From contig CM055097.1 in NCBI GenBank assembly GCA_029204225.1, positions 4,766,327-4,830,326 of the forward strand: DNA of 64,000 nt, given 5' to 3'. The DNA is from Diphasiastrum complanatum. Its lineage: Eukaryota; Streptophyta; Lycopodiopsida; Lycopodiales; Lycopodiaceae. Shown here one piece after another: positions 23,700 to 33,959 of this stretch. A program made the position numbers and the translations under genes. Each line of letters starts with the position of its first letter. Position 1 is the first letter of the stretch. Under the pieces are notes generated by a model. The model searched no databases. It worked only from the letters and a program-made list of their open reading frames with translations, and was not told the origin of the DNA.

Positions 23700-25080
23700 C
23701 AATTACAGATTTTTCCACTAGAATATTGAAGGAGATGTCACAAACTTGTACAACGATGTCATGACATTCCTTACGTTCTTCTTCTGTCAAATGCTGCCCA
23801 TCAATCACCGAGTCATGCTCATGTACCAATCTATCAAATTCATCTTGTGCGTAGACAACGATGTTAGTTCCAATGAATCAGTATCCCACCTCAAATATCT
23901 TGATCTTAACATACCTCGAATACGAGCTGTGCAAGGACACCCATTGGCACATTGTACCAGGATTTGTGGGATCCTTTTCTCTCTTTCTTTATTACAACTT
24001 CCATCCAATTCCTGTCTTCGGCTGGCAGGTGCTTTAGCAGGGTCTATTTGTCAGCCTGTCCATACTTTTGCATCATATATATGTCACGTGACAATGTGTG
24101 CGATACAAATACCCTAGTCAATTTGCAAACATCACAAGTTAGATTTCCAAACGTCGTTAACATAAACTACTCATCCACACTATTTAGCACAATGATTTAC
24201 CTATTGATATTGTGGAGGGCCAATAAAAGCTCTCCTTCTTGTCCCTTGGAAACATCTAGAAATGAACAATCCACTCGAACATGCTTATCCTTGACGTTCG
24301 GAAAAACTGCACCAACAATGCAAAAAAGAAGGCGAAACATATGACAACAAACAAAAGCATTAGAAAAAATCATTTGACAGTAATAGACAAAAGCACAAGG
24401 AGGGAGACAAATGATCACTAACCCTCTCTTATTTTCTCCATCTAGGCCTTGACTCTATGGTTTCCGTCCCACACAATGAAGTTTTTATTCGATAAGTGAC
24501 TCCATTCATCACTTCTAAGTACTTCCTCTTCAAATCCAGCATTGATTGACCGCCATACAATGCCCCACTCCTGCAAATCCAAGTCACTGACCTCCAGTTT
24601 TGGTTCATTTGCTTTCTTGATTGACACCAAAAATGTGCCTAACTCTTTAAGATGGCTTTCATCCTAAATCCATATTTTAAATCCGAAATATTCTTTTGTA
24701 CTAGCCACATTGATTCGTTGACCACCAAACGACAAAGTGGTACTAGAGGGGGTGGAGTACTTTTGCAAACATGCAGTGAGGTAATTACATCCTGGAGAAC
24801 GTCTATCTGAATGACTTTTCCATAATGTCTAATCCCATGATGTGATCGGGTGGGCTCAATGTTGCTTGTCTCATTGTCTTCTGCAATGTGTGAGGGATCT
24901 TCTGAGACATGGAAGGGGTCTACCTTGTCGCCCATAGCATGAACATCATCTCTTTTTGGAATATGTTGTGTCATTTGAGAGGCATCCACATTGACATGCA
25001 CTGAAAAACCATCCACCGTCTCCTCACTCACCATCCACCATCTCCTCACTCACCTGAGAGGAAGGGCAAGGATCCTGGCA
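23700..25080 (-). pseudogene. Degenerate multi-exon gene with a DGNHR (ParB/Srx-like) motif
   Basis: Read leftwards from about 25,080. A first long piece (25,049 to about 24,660) is acidic at its start and ends in ISDLKYGFRMK. After a one-base frameshift it continues SHLKELGTFLVSIKKANEPK and reaches FIVWDGNHRVKA, then a TAG where a Trp would fit, then MEKIREG at a donor near 24,422. An intron of about 115 bases ends in GTTGGTGCAG. The next exon (24,306-24,200) reads HVRVDCSFLD and LLLALHNINR, ending at AG|GTAAAT. A further exon (about 24,113-23,915) contains LLKHLPAEDRNWMEVVIKKE with one stop. More protein-like text follows to 23,700. DGNHR resembles the nucleotide-binding loop of ParB/sulfiredoxin-fold proteins; that assignment is inference. 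The gene is clearly broken. Confidence 0.5.
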
Positions 25081-25334
25081 AGTTGAGCGAAGGTTCTATC
25101 TAGACGCGGACATATCTGCAATGAGACATTCCAATCATTAAAGCACTTGGCGATCAATTCATCATAAACCATGAGCAATGCAAATAACAATTCACCTTAA
25201 AATCTATGATATGGTTCAAATCTATGACGACAAACAAGTTTACTCGTCTGTATCTACTCATTGCATTTTTTGGTGCTAGATCTCATATGATGTCCATATG
25301 AAATCTGTTAGACAGATCTTTATGTTAATTTGCA
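25081..25334. other. Short non-coding spacer
   Basis: No feature is recognised between the degenerate minus-strand gene and the copia fragment. Confidence 0.35.
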
Positions 25335-25655
25335 AAAGCCATGAGGGTAGACGATTCGCATCCAAAGTATTTCTGGGGAGAAGCTATCACTTGTGCTAAC
25401 TTTTTGTGCAATGGGCTTCCATCCGAGATAATAGTGGAAAGACACCTCATTTCCTTTGGTGTCGCCAAGTGCGAAAAGACCTTAGAATCTTTCGTTCTCC
25501 TTATTCAAGGTATTTTTATATTGGACAACTGAAGGCATTGAATTTGAGGATCCTTGGCTCATCATCTTTCAGAATACGTAAAGAGTTCTCCAACTCCCAT
25601 GAGCTTGGAAACTCTAGGTTCATGTGCACACATCAACGAGAGCTTTGAATTGTTC
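25335..25655 (+). pseudogene. Copia integrase C-terminal fragment
   Basis: HPKYFWGEAITCANFLCNGL at the start matches the conserved copia integrase stretch PKxFWGEAxxTAxYLxNRxP. In the next frame GKTPHFLW follows, the usual continuation. It is only about 100 codons long, frame-shifted, and has no neighbouring pol sequence, so it is an isolated fragment. Confidence 0.65.
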
Positions 25656-27140
25656 TAATTGGAGGCCCAATCCTATGAATTGCATCAAAGCACTTCCACT
25701 CTTAAGTGAATCAAAACACTTCCATTCTTAAGTGAATCAATTCATAACATCCATCTATTGTTGTTGTTTCATTTGCTAAGGTTTTGCTAGGTTTTGGTAG
25801 GGGCACAATACAGAGCTACCATATGATCTACTAACTAACAGATACCAAATCACAAGCTTTTTTAGTTTTTGTGAAAAATAATAATTCTCTCCAAGCTAAA
25901 ATCTCTCTTTCAAGTGATTTGCGGTTTAAGTCTTAAGATGCATCTTTTCTAAATTACAAGACTTATTTCTCTCTCAAAGCTAAAAGTCTCTGTTTCAAGT
26001 GAGTTGGACTTTAAGGTGCATCTTTTTAAAATTGCAAGCTAAAGTCCGTTTTTCAAGTGAGTTGGAGTTAAAAAATGCGTCAAACTTTAAACCCTAAGAC
26101 CTTTTGTTTTCATTTTTAATATGCAGAGACAAAGATGCTCGTGAAATTCACAGACAATGAGATAGATAGACACTTCTAAAATTTTGCCTTAAATTTAGCC
26201 TTTAGGCATTCTACATACATTGCATCTCGAAAATGCCGAGCCTCGGCCCTAGGCACTAAACAAGGAGGGGAGATGAGATGGATGCTTTATCACGGGCCAT
26301 TTCACTTTTGCGTTTGCACTTTTGGGACGAAGGATGGCCAAGGGAGGGACCCCCCTTAAGGACATGGTCAGTTAAGCCTGATCTTCACGTGTTGACCTTT
26401 ACTTTTCTCTTTTTTTTTTTTTTTTTGTTTTTTAATACTTTTCTATTGTGCATTATGTACTCCCACTTTTGTTTGTGTTGTGTTTTCTTGTTGTTTCTGC
26501 AATACCATGAAGAAGTTGTACTAGTGCATCAGATTCGGTTGCTACCGAGCGATGGATGGCAGATAGATCGATCGACAACACGAGTTAAGAAAATATGAAT
26601 TGATGTGGCTTAGCGTTTGAAAATTGCAATGAAGCTCACGTGTAAGAGGCATTGAGGATATCCATTTTGGTGTCCGGTATCGGCAACTATTTGGTTTATC
26701 TTGCATGCTACAGACAAATTTGGCCTTGGATTCGTCTGGAAGTGGTGCATGTTCGCAGCTTGTCCTTTAGCAATTGTGAATCGAGGCAATTTAGAGGAAT
26801 TTGGAAAAGTAGTAAGTGAACAAAAATTAAGATGATTTGCTTTGATCTGTTGCCTCAGGCTCTTAGATTTTTAATATTTTTAGATTTATCAGATTCAACG
26901 AAATTGTGCGTGCCAATTCTAGATATGGCCATGTGACTGCGGAATTATTTTAGCTTTTAGCTTAGAGATTCTAGCTTGGAGAAAATTACTATATTTTGTT
27001 TTTTGTGAAAAACAATTTTCAAATGAGGATTGTAGACAACCCCAGTTTAGAAAACATGAATTGGTTCAAGATCTTAGCCTAACAGAAAACAAAATTCCTC
27101 AATCCAAGAAAGGATTTACCTTAAAAACAATACTAAACTA
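25656..27140. other. Non-coding stretch with weak internal repeats
   Basis: No gene is supported. Three imperfect copies of a TTTCAAGTGAGTTGGA-type unit lie at about 25,885-26,080. A 106-codon frame at 26,278-26,598 is dominated by Phe from a poly-T tract and is probably accidental. Confidence 0.4.
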
Positions 27141-27465
27141 AGCCGGGGAAGGGCTTGCACCAGAGCAAGCCCTGTCCCAACTTTATTTTCTCATAAAAAA
27201 AAAACCACAACAGAGCCGGGGCAAGGCTTGCGCTAAAGCAAGCCCTGCTTCGGCTCAATTTCACATAAAAAAAAAATCACAACTGAACCGGGGCAAGAGC
27301 AAGCCCTGCCCCGGTTCCATTTTCTCAAAAAAAAAAAAAAAACACATTTGAGCCAGAGCAGGGCTTGCGCCGGAGCAAGCCCTGCCCCAGCTCCAATTTC
27401 TCAAAAATATAAACACAACTGAGCTGGGGCAAGACTTGCACAAGAGCAAGCCTTGCCCCGGCTCT
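27141..27465. repeat. Tandem array of five GC-rich hairpin units
   Basis: Five units begin near 27,141, 27,213, 27,286, 27,350 and 27,421, a period of 64-73 bases. Each unit is an imperfect palindrome of the type GCCGGGGCAAGGCTTGC ... GCAAGCCCTGCCCCGGC. The third has a perfect 10-bp stem AACCGGGGCA/TGCCCCGGTT. Units are separated by a pyrimidine stretch and an A-run of 9-16 bases, except the last spacer. The array is far more GC-rich than its surroundings. Confidence 0.85.
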
Positions 27466-27686
27466 TAGAAAGCAGTCCGAATATAGTAACCTCTAAATAA
27501 TAAGATATACGATGATAAAGTATTTGTGATTTTATCCTGACCAGGAGGCTTCTATTTCTTAGGTAATGAGTCTGGATCTCTGGGACAAAGCAGAAAGTTC
27601 TTGATTGTAGTACATTTATAAATGATTTACTCATTAAACAGTAGGCGCAAGGAATGGACAATGGCTATGATCAAGATGATTCCAAT
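27466..27686. other. Short non-coding spacer
   Basis: Nothing is recognised between the hairpin array and the copia 5' LTR. Confidence 0.35.
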
Positions 27687-28403
27687 TGTGAAGATTACTA
27701 AAATATTATCTTCCTATCTCGAGTTTGGGGCCATGTCCTAAAATTCATGCTGTACATAAAAGGAGTGTGAATTGAGCACATATCGTTCTAGTGTAGCTCG
27801 AATTTGAGTTAGGTAGATTCATTTATGATGACATGCAGTAGTTTAGATAACATGCAAAGTCATACTGTATGCATGCAAGCCACATGCAATCAGTGCATGC
27901 AACAGGCAAAGTAGTTTCAGTTATCTACACATGTCTAGGCAGTTTTATGAGTTGACATGCTGTACATGCAACATCCATGCATGCAATTACACATGTGGAT
28001 CTATGGTAGGTGAATTAGTTTAGTTAAGTGGACTTTCCATGCAACTCCATTGTAGGAATTCGAGTCTCTCTCATGTAGGAAAAGTTGGGCATGTTTTTGC
28101 CACATTGTGAATATTGAGATTTTGGTGTTTTGGACTCACTCTCTCTCTACCCGAGTTTTCTATGCTTGATTTTCTCTCTCTACCCGAGAGCAGTCTCTTT
28201 TTCCCATACTGAACACTTAGAATTATTTCTGACATTCATTTCTCAGAGTGAAGAGTTGGATTTTTTCATTTGATGTATGCCATTGTGCTCTTGCCTTAGA
28301 TTTCTCAAGCATACTGTTCTTTGATCAACCTTGTGCAATCACAACACCTCAGTAAGAACCTGTAGGGTGTGTGGTGAAGTTCACACGTTCTAAAAACTTC
28401 ACA
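27687..28403 (+). repeat. Copia 5' LTR (717 bp)
   Basis: The LTR runs from TGTGAAGATTAC to AACTTCACA and is followed directly by a primer-binding site. Its first part (to about 27,965) is repeated with few changes at 30,231-30,516. It carries two TCTCTCTCTACCCGAG motifs near 28,138 and 28,166, many ATGCATG-type palindromes, and no reading frame. Confidence 0.88.
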
Positions 28404-28415
28404 TGGTATCAAAGC
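28404..28415 (+). other. Primer-binding site for initiator tRNA-Met
   Basis: TGGTATCAAAGC differs by one base from the plant consensus TGGTATCAGAGC, which is complementary to the initiator tRNA-Met 3' end. It touches the LTR end. Confidence 0.85.
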
Positions 28416-30230
28416 TTCATGCTTTGAAGAGGTGAGGGTGTATACATCAGATCATCAATGTTTTTGCTTGTAGGAACTCAGATTTTGGAGAGGGATTCAA
28501 ACTCGCTGAGAAACAAGCAATCTGTGGATCATAAGTGGATCAAATCAAGACTGATCTGATCCAGCGGAACTCTGTACGGATAGAGATCTCACACGTGTGA
28601 AATCAGCCCTCATTAATGAGTGCTACTTCTCAAGGAATGATCAAATTTGATGTTTTATAGCTTGTTGGATAGATATTGAAGAGTAGAATGTGTTGCTCTT
28701 GTTTCTAAATCAATCTGATTTGTTTTTAGAAGATTTTTAAGACAATCAGAGAGTTTGAGAGGGTACTCAACTTGTGGGATATGCCATAGTGAGCACACAT
28801 CTATCTTTTTCACCATTGGATGTAAGTGGGTATTCAGAATCAAGTATAATCATGATGGATCTATCAATAAGTGTAAAGCAAGACTTTGTGCCAAAGGCTA
28901 CTCACAGATCAAAGGTCTTGACTATGAAGACACCTTTGCACCAGTTGCAAAGATGGTAACAATTCAAATACTCATCTCTCTTGCATATTTTCACAAATGT
29001 TTCTAATGCATTTCTCAATGGTTACCTTGAGGAGGAGATTTATATGCAGCAGCCTCCAGGCTTTGTGAAGGAAGGTGATGAATCAAAAGTATGTCTTTTG
29101 TTCAAAAGTCTGTATGGACTAAAACAGACACCAAGGTCTTGGTATGCAAGGCTCAATTCCCATCTCATATCACTCGGATTTTGTCTAAGTGAATATGACC
29201 CTTCTCTGTATTATAAGATTGTAGGTAACTTTGTAATTATTCTTCTCATCTATGTAGATGATATCATTCTTTGTGGAAACAATGAGAAGTTAGTTGAAGA
29301 AACTAAGCATGCACTTGGTACTGAGTTTAAGATGCAGGACTTAGGAGTTCTTCACTATATTATAGGCCTTGAAATAGATTTTTGGAAAAGTCATGCATTT
29401 ATAAGCCAAAGTAGATATGCACTTTCCATGCTCAAGAAATTTCATATGATAAACTGTAAAGGCATAGATACACCTATGGAGCACACTGTAAAAGTTCCTA
29501 TTAAAGATGATGAGAAATCCTTTGAGGACATCACTCTTTATAGGAGTCTTATTGGCTCACTTATTTGGTTAACAGTGGCTAGGCCTGATCTAAGTTTTTG
29601 TGTTCATAAGCTAAGTCAACACATGCAGCATCCAAAGTTGTATCATTGGAAGTTGGCTAAAAGAGTCTTGAGGTATATATCTTCTACCTTGGATTATGGA
29701 CTATACTACAAAGGAGAAGATCTGACTTTGATTGCTTTTTCAGATTCAGATTTTGCAGGAGACAGGTTGGATAGGAAATCCACAAGTGCTTACACTATAT
29801 TTTTTGGAGGAAACTTGGTTTCTTGGCTATCAAAGAAGTAGGCAACTATTTCCTTATCATCTTGTGAAGCTGAATACAAACCTCTTACAACCACAACAAA
29901 GGAGGTTTTATGGATTAAAAGGCTACTTTTGGAGCTAAAGTGTTATGCAAATGAAGATTAACCAGTTAGCAAGAATGATAACATTTATGCCCAGGCTCTT
30001 GCAAATAATCCAGTCTTTCATGCAAGGAGCAAGCATATTGAAGTGGCTCATGATTTTGTAAGAGAAAAAGTCATTGGGAGAGAGATCTCATTGGAGCATG
30101 TTTCATCTTCAGATTGTGTTGCAGATCTTCTCACCAAACCTCTACTCAAAAATGTGTTTATGAAGATGAGGTCTAACCTTGGCCTAATTTCGAAATCTAT
30201 GTTGATAGGAACATAAATTTTAAGGAGGAG
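28416..30230 (+). pseudogene. Copia RT-RNase H remnant joined to its leader by internal deletion
   Basis: The leader (with a CACACGTGTG palindrome at 28,590-28,599) runs to about 28,750. It then jumps straight into reverse transcriptase (GCKWVFRIKYNHDGSINKCK at about 28,808); gag, protease and integrase are gone. RT continues with ARLCAKGYSQIKGLDYEDTF, a frameshift near 28,985, then FLNGYLEEEIYMQQPPGF and the catalytic YVDDI (near 29,255). RNase H follows (SDSDFAGDRLDRKSTSAY, SLSSCEAEY, LTKPLLKN) and the frame ends at 30,214-30,216. Two stops (TAG near 29,839 and TAA near 29,957) disable it. The polypurine tract TTAAGGAGGAG precedes the 3' LTR. Confidence 0.92.
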
Positions 30231-30516
30231 TGTGAAGATTATTAGGATATTATCTTCCTATCTTGAGTTCGGAGCCATGTCCATGGTGAATTCCACTAAA
30301 ATTTATGTTGTACATAAAGGAGTGTGAATTGAGCACATATCCTTCTAGTGTAGCTCGAATTTGAGTTAGGTAGATTCGTTTATGATGACATGCAGTAGTT
30401 TAGATAACATGCAAAGTCATACTGTATGCATGCAAGCCACATGCAATTAGTGCATGCAACATGCAAAGCAGTTTCAGTGATCTACACATGTCTAGGTAGT
30501 TTTATGAGTTGATATG
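30231..30516 (+). repeat. Copia 3' LTR, truncated
   Basis: It starts TGTGAAGATTATTAGG and matches the 5' LTR to TTTATGAGTTGAYATG at 30,516. After that the sequence diverges completely, so about 430 bases are lost and no right-hand target duplication can be read. Confidence 0.88.
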
Positions 30517-30560
30517 TAAGTATTTAATATCGATAAGTATCTATTAGTTCTAGTATCTAT

Positions 30561-32330
30561 ATGTTTTGTGTCTTTCTGGAAAATTTTAGTTTCAACAATG
30601 GTGTGCAGCTTGTTCTTGATGCATGCAGAGTTCCACTAAATTGTGTGACGGGCAAAAAAATGGAGGCAACAATCAAGTTTCCCATGAGTACAATTGCACC
30701 TATTATGTTCCCCTTGTTAGATGGCAAATATGTTATCAACAAGGGATACCTAGAAAGGAGGCTAGGGGCTTTATATAAATTGGGTAGCTTCAATGCCATT
30801 GTATCGGTAGATGGTGATGTACCCTTGTTGATTCCAATGGTGGAGCACCTGGACATAGAGGGCAATGTTCAGTTCATAGTGGATGCATCAATATCATGCC
30901 ACTACAATGTAATTAGCCAAGAAAAAATAAATGACAAGATACGGTACAACTATCCCCATAGGCAGGTTTGGCATAAGAGGACACTCCCATCAGCCAACCT
31001 ATGGTCTGCAAAATGAAAATGGAACATCACAACCTATTTTGTTGGACGAGGAAACTATTGATGTCGAGTTTGATTTAAACACACCACTTTTTAGAGAGCA
31101 TATGCAATCAGCAACATTGTCAGTAGAATCAGATAGTCCAATAAAATGCTATGAACAAGTTTCAATTGAAGTTGATGATTATTTTGCATCCATTGAGACC
31201 AATAAATCTACTGGATTAGAGGAAGCAGTGTCATTCCCATGATTATTTCACAAACTCGATCCACGCTACTTTCTAGACTGATTAAACAAATACCGACACA
31301 CATGACAGTGGAAGAAATCCCTAGATTTTATGATGGAGACATCATGTTTGAATTTTCTCCCACATTCAATAAAGTTAATTCAATGAATGGCATGGAGCAA
31401 AAATTTGACGGGCACATGTGGACCAAACCAATAACAAGCAATGTGCCGAGTGAGTTATTGCGCTGGGGTCTTCCAGTGTTTGAGTGTCTCTTGTCCCCAC
31501 AAGATAAACAGTGGCCACCACAATAGAACCTTCTTTAAAGGTTTGCTAAAGAAAAAATGCCCGTTAGGCTACGTGGTAGATGGAAGCATTACTTGCCATT
31601 TCTGCAAACGACATGCAACATGTGTTGACACTTGCTCTTGTATTTTGTACTATCTCATGCCAAACAATGCGACACTCACCGGGTTAATGATACACTCTGG
31701 AAAACATTTACATGATGTACAACCTGGGACATCAAATATGAGTATTGAAAACACTAGACTATTAATTGGAAGGGCAGTAAAGGTTGACAAAAATGCTGGA
31801 CCACAAAAAGTGCAGATGATGATTGCAAAAGATTTGATCTCATCAACTCTAACAAAGCCTGATCGCCTACCAAACGAGGTTGTCGGAGATCTGGAACTTG
31901 GAAACTTTTTGGATGAGTTGATTCCTCTTGTCCAAAATAGAAGGTAAATCATCATTAATAAATAAAATCTCTATTTTAGAATTTATTTTTTGGACCCCTA
32001 AAACAAGTTCCAATCTGTGGTGTATATGTGTCAGATTACGTTGGATGGTTTCCAAGGCGAATAACACAGTCATGCCTTTAGGAGATGGTTTGGACAGTCT
32101 TCTACACCTAAAGAAGAGTTCAATTTATGACTTCTTTCATGGTAGCAGATTCCCAAGACAAGGTTCTTTAGAAGACCATTGCTTTGTTTTCAAAATGTCA
32201 ACAAAGGGACCTGCTTTAGGAGTGGATCTAGTAAATTGAATGTGACGAACAAGCAATGGAGATATCAAGTGTGCTTGGATTCAATTTGATCACAGCAGAA
32301 GAGTAATTGGATGGTCAACAATGGCATGCC

Positions 32331-32332
<2 letters not shown>
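30561..32332 (+). pseudogene. MULE-like gene, N-terminal fragment (copy A)
   Basis: The coding-like text extends over 30,561-32,332 with frameshifts near 30,930, 31,230 and 31,460 and a possible intron after about 31,947 (NRR|GTAAAT). The central part has a Cys/His cluster (CHFCKRHATCVDTCSC then HSGKHLHDV), like the zinc finger that opens plant Mutator/FAR1-type transposases. It continues TSNMSIENTRLLIGRAVKVD and KVQMMIAKDL. The last part (FKMSTKGPALGVDLV, then FDHSRRVIGW) is repeated in copy B at about 36,200-36,350. In-frame TGA codons near 32,238 and 32,244 show decay. It is cut off at the CT repeat before the copia fragment. Family assignment is moderate. Confidence 0.5.

Positions 32333-32334
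<2 letters not shown>

Positions 32335-32366
<32 letters not shown>
32335..32366. repeat. (CT)n microsatellite at a junction
   Basis: About 15 CT repeats lie exactly where MULE-like copy A ends and the truncated copia LTR begins. Confidence 0.9.
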
Positions 32367-32371
<5 letters not shown>

Positions 32372-32943
32372 AAGTCTGCGAGCTTGAACACTCCTGAGCA
32401 TTCTAGCTCACTTTTTAGAGTTGTTTAGCGATTGCTATTGCACTTACTGCTTATCAGCATTGCGCTTAATTCAGACTTACATTTCAGCCACTCAAAGATA
32501 GCTTAGAGTACGCGGCTTCGATCCGCAACTTGTTGTACTCATTTACTTCTGTTTCGTTTTATACTGAATCAATACTATCTTCTTATTGCGTTCAGGTTCG
32601 TCTAAGAATGTATGCGTTTTTGTAGTTATTCATGACTAATTATTTGTTTGATAATTCAATGCATTAATTTTTGGTTACGTAATCACTGTAGTACTGATGA
32701 TTTCAAAGTTAGTTACTATAAGATCGAACGTGATTCTATCACTATTGTTTTGTTCGAAACTAATAGGCATAATCATGCATAGAGAAAGAGGAAGATAGTT
32801 TATTCCGCTGCGCACAATAAGTTTTTATTCTTGTCGTTTGAATTCTTTTCTTTGTCTTATTTGACACAATAAGTTTTCTTTCTTATCGTTCGAATTCTTT
32901 TCGATTATTATTCGACCTATCTTTCACACACCTCTTTCCAACA
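32367..32943 (+). repeat. Copia 5' LTR, truncated at its left end
   Basis: It is homologous to 2655-3110 but lacks the first several hundred bases. It ends TTTCCAACA directly before a primer-binding site. Its last 100 bases carry a duplicated TTCTTRTCGTTYGAATTC segment. Confidence 0.8.
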
Positions 32944-32955
32944 TGGTATCATAGC
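32944..32955 (+). other. Primer-binding site for initiator tRNA-Met
   Basis: TGGTATCATAGC differs by one base from the plant tRNA-Met primer site and adjoins the LTR. Confidence 0.8.
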
Positions 32956-33133
32956 GTTGATTCTTCAAGGCCAAATACTATATTAGAACGCAAGCTGTTA
33001 TACTTGATATCTTTCGTGATATCAAATTATTCTTCAGTTTGAATCAATTTGTTTCAGTATCAGAAAATTGATTTTCATAGCACTGTATCTTTCTCTTAAC
33101 AACAATCAAATTATTGACTATCTAAAGTTTGAG

Positions 33134-33920
33134 ATGGATTCTCAAAGTAAAGTCATTCTTATCGCAGACAAGCTGAATGGATCCAATTATCATCTATGGA
33201 AATTTATGATGAAGACCTTGCTAATCGCCAACGAGTTGTGGGATGTTGTTACGGGTATCGAAGTGAATCCTGAAGACAACAAAGACGACTCAAAATAGAA
33301 GTTGAAGGATAATAAAGCTTTCGCGCTTATTATCCTCAATATATTAGATACTCAAATTGGCCACATAGCTGAAGACAGAACTTCAAAAGAAGTTTGGGAC
33401 ATCCTGAGCTCACTATATGATGTGAGAGACGTAACTACCAAATTACATCTTTGAAGGAAATTCTTCACACTCAAGATGTCGAAGAATGATTCTCTTCAGA
33501 ATCATATTAACCAGTTTAAGAATCTCTTGCAATAGATGGCCACTGTCAAATCAGTCATAGACGATCAAGATACAACTATTAGAACATATGAGAACTAGGT
33601 GATGATCATCACGACAAACTCAAATTTAACTCTTACCAGAGTTATCACTATGTTGCTGCAAGAAGATAATCAAAGAAGTCAAGACACTTTGCCTACCTCT
33701 TCGCCTCATGCTCTATATGTCAACAAGGTCTCGAAACAACAGAAGCATAAAAGCTCTAAGCAGTCTGCATCGAATCAGAAACAAATTCACTGGTCAAGAA
33801 CAATCATCGAATCCAAATTCATCGAAGAAGAAGATGTTTTGCAGGTATTGCAAGCACAATAACCATGATATCCAGGATTGCCGAATTATCAAAGCAAAGA
33901 ATGCAGGATGAAGGTTGAAA
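33134..33920 (+). pseudogene. Copia gag remnant
   Basis: The start codon at 33,134 opens MDSQSKVILIADKLNGSNYH, the typical copia gag N-terminus with the LNGSNYxxWK motif. A TAG near 33,297 interrupts it. Further frames give EVWDILSSLYD and HINQFKNLLQ, and a CCHC zinc knuckle CRYCKHNNHDIQDC lies near 33,840-33,885. There are several stops. Protease and pol are absent because other DNA follows from about 33,960. Confidence 0.8.
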
Positions 33921-33959
33921 GGCCGAGGCATTCTTCAACCTATAAATCCTATGTTAGTG

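Noticed and set aside
26278..26598. 106-codon frame with a hydrophobic Phe-rich segment resembling a membrane helix
   Set aside because: The hydrophobic segment is a translated poly-T tract; no homology or conservation evidence.
27261..27661. Minus-strand frames with repeated CSGASPALAQ-type segments
   Set aside because: They arise from the tandem GC-rich hairpin units; the repeat explains them better than a protein.
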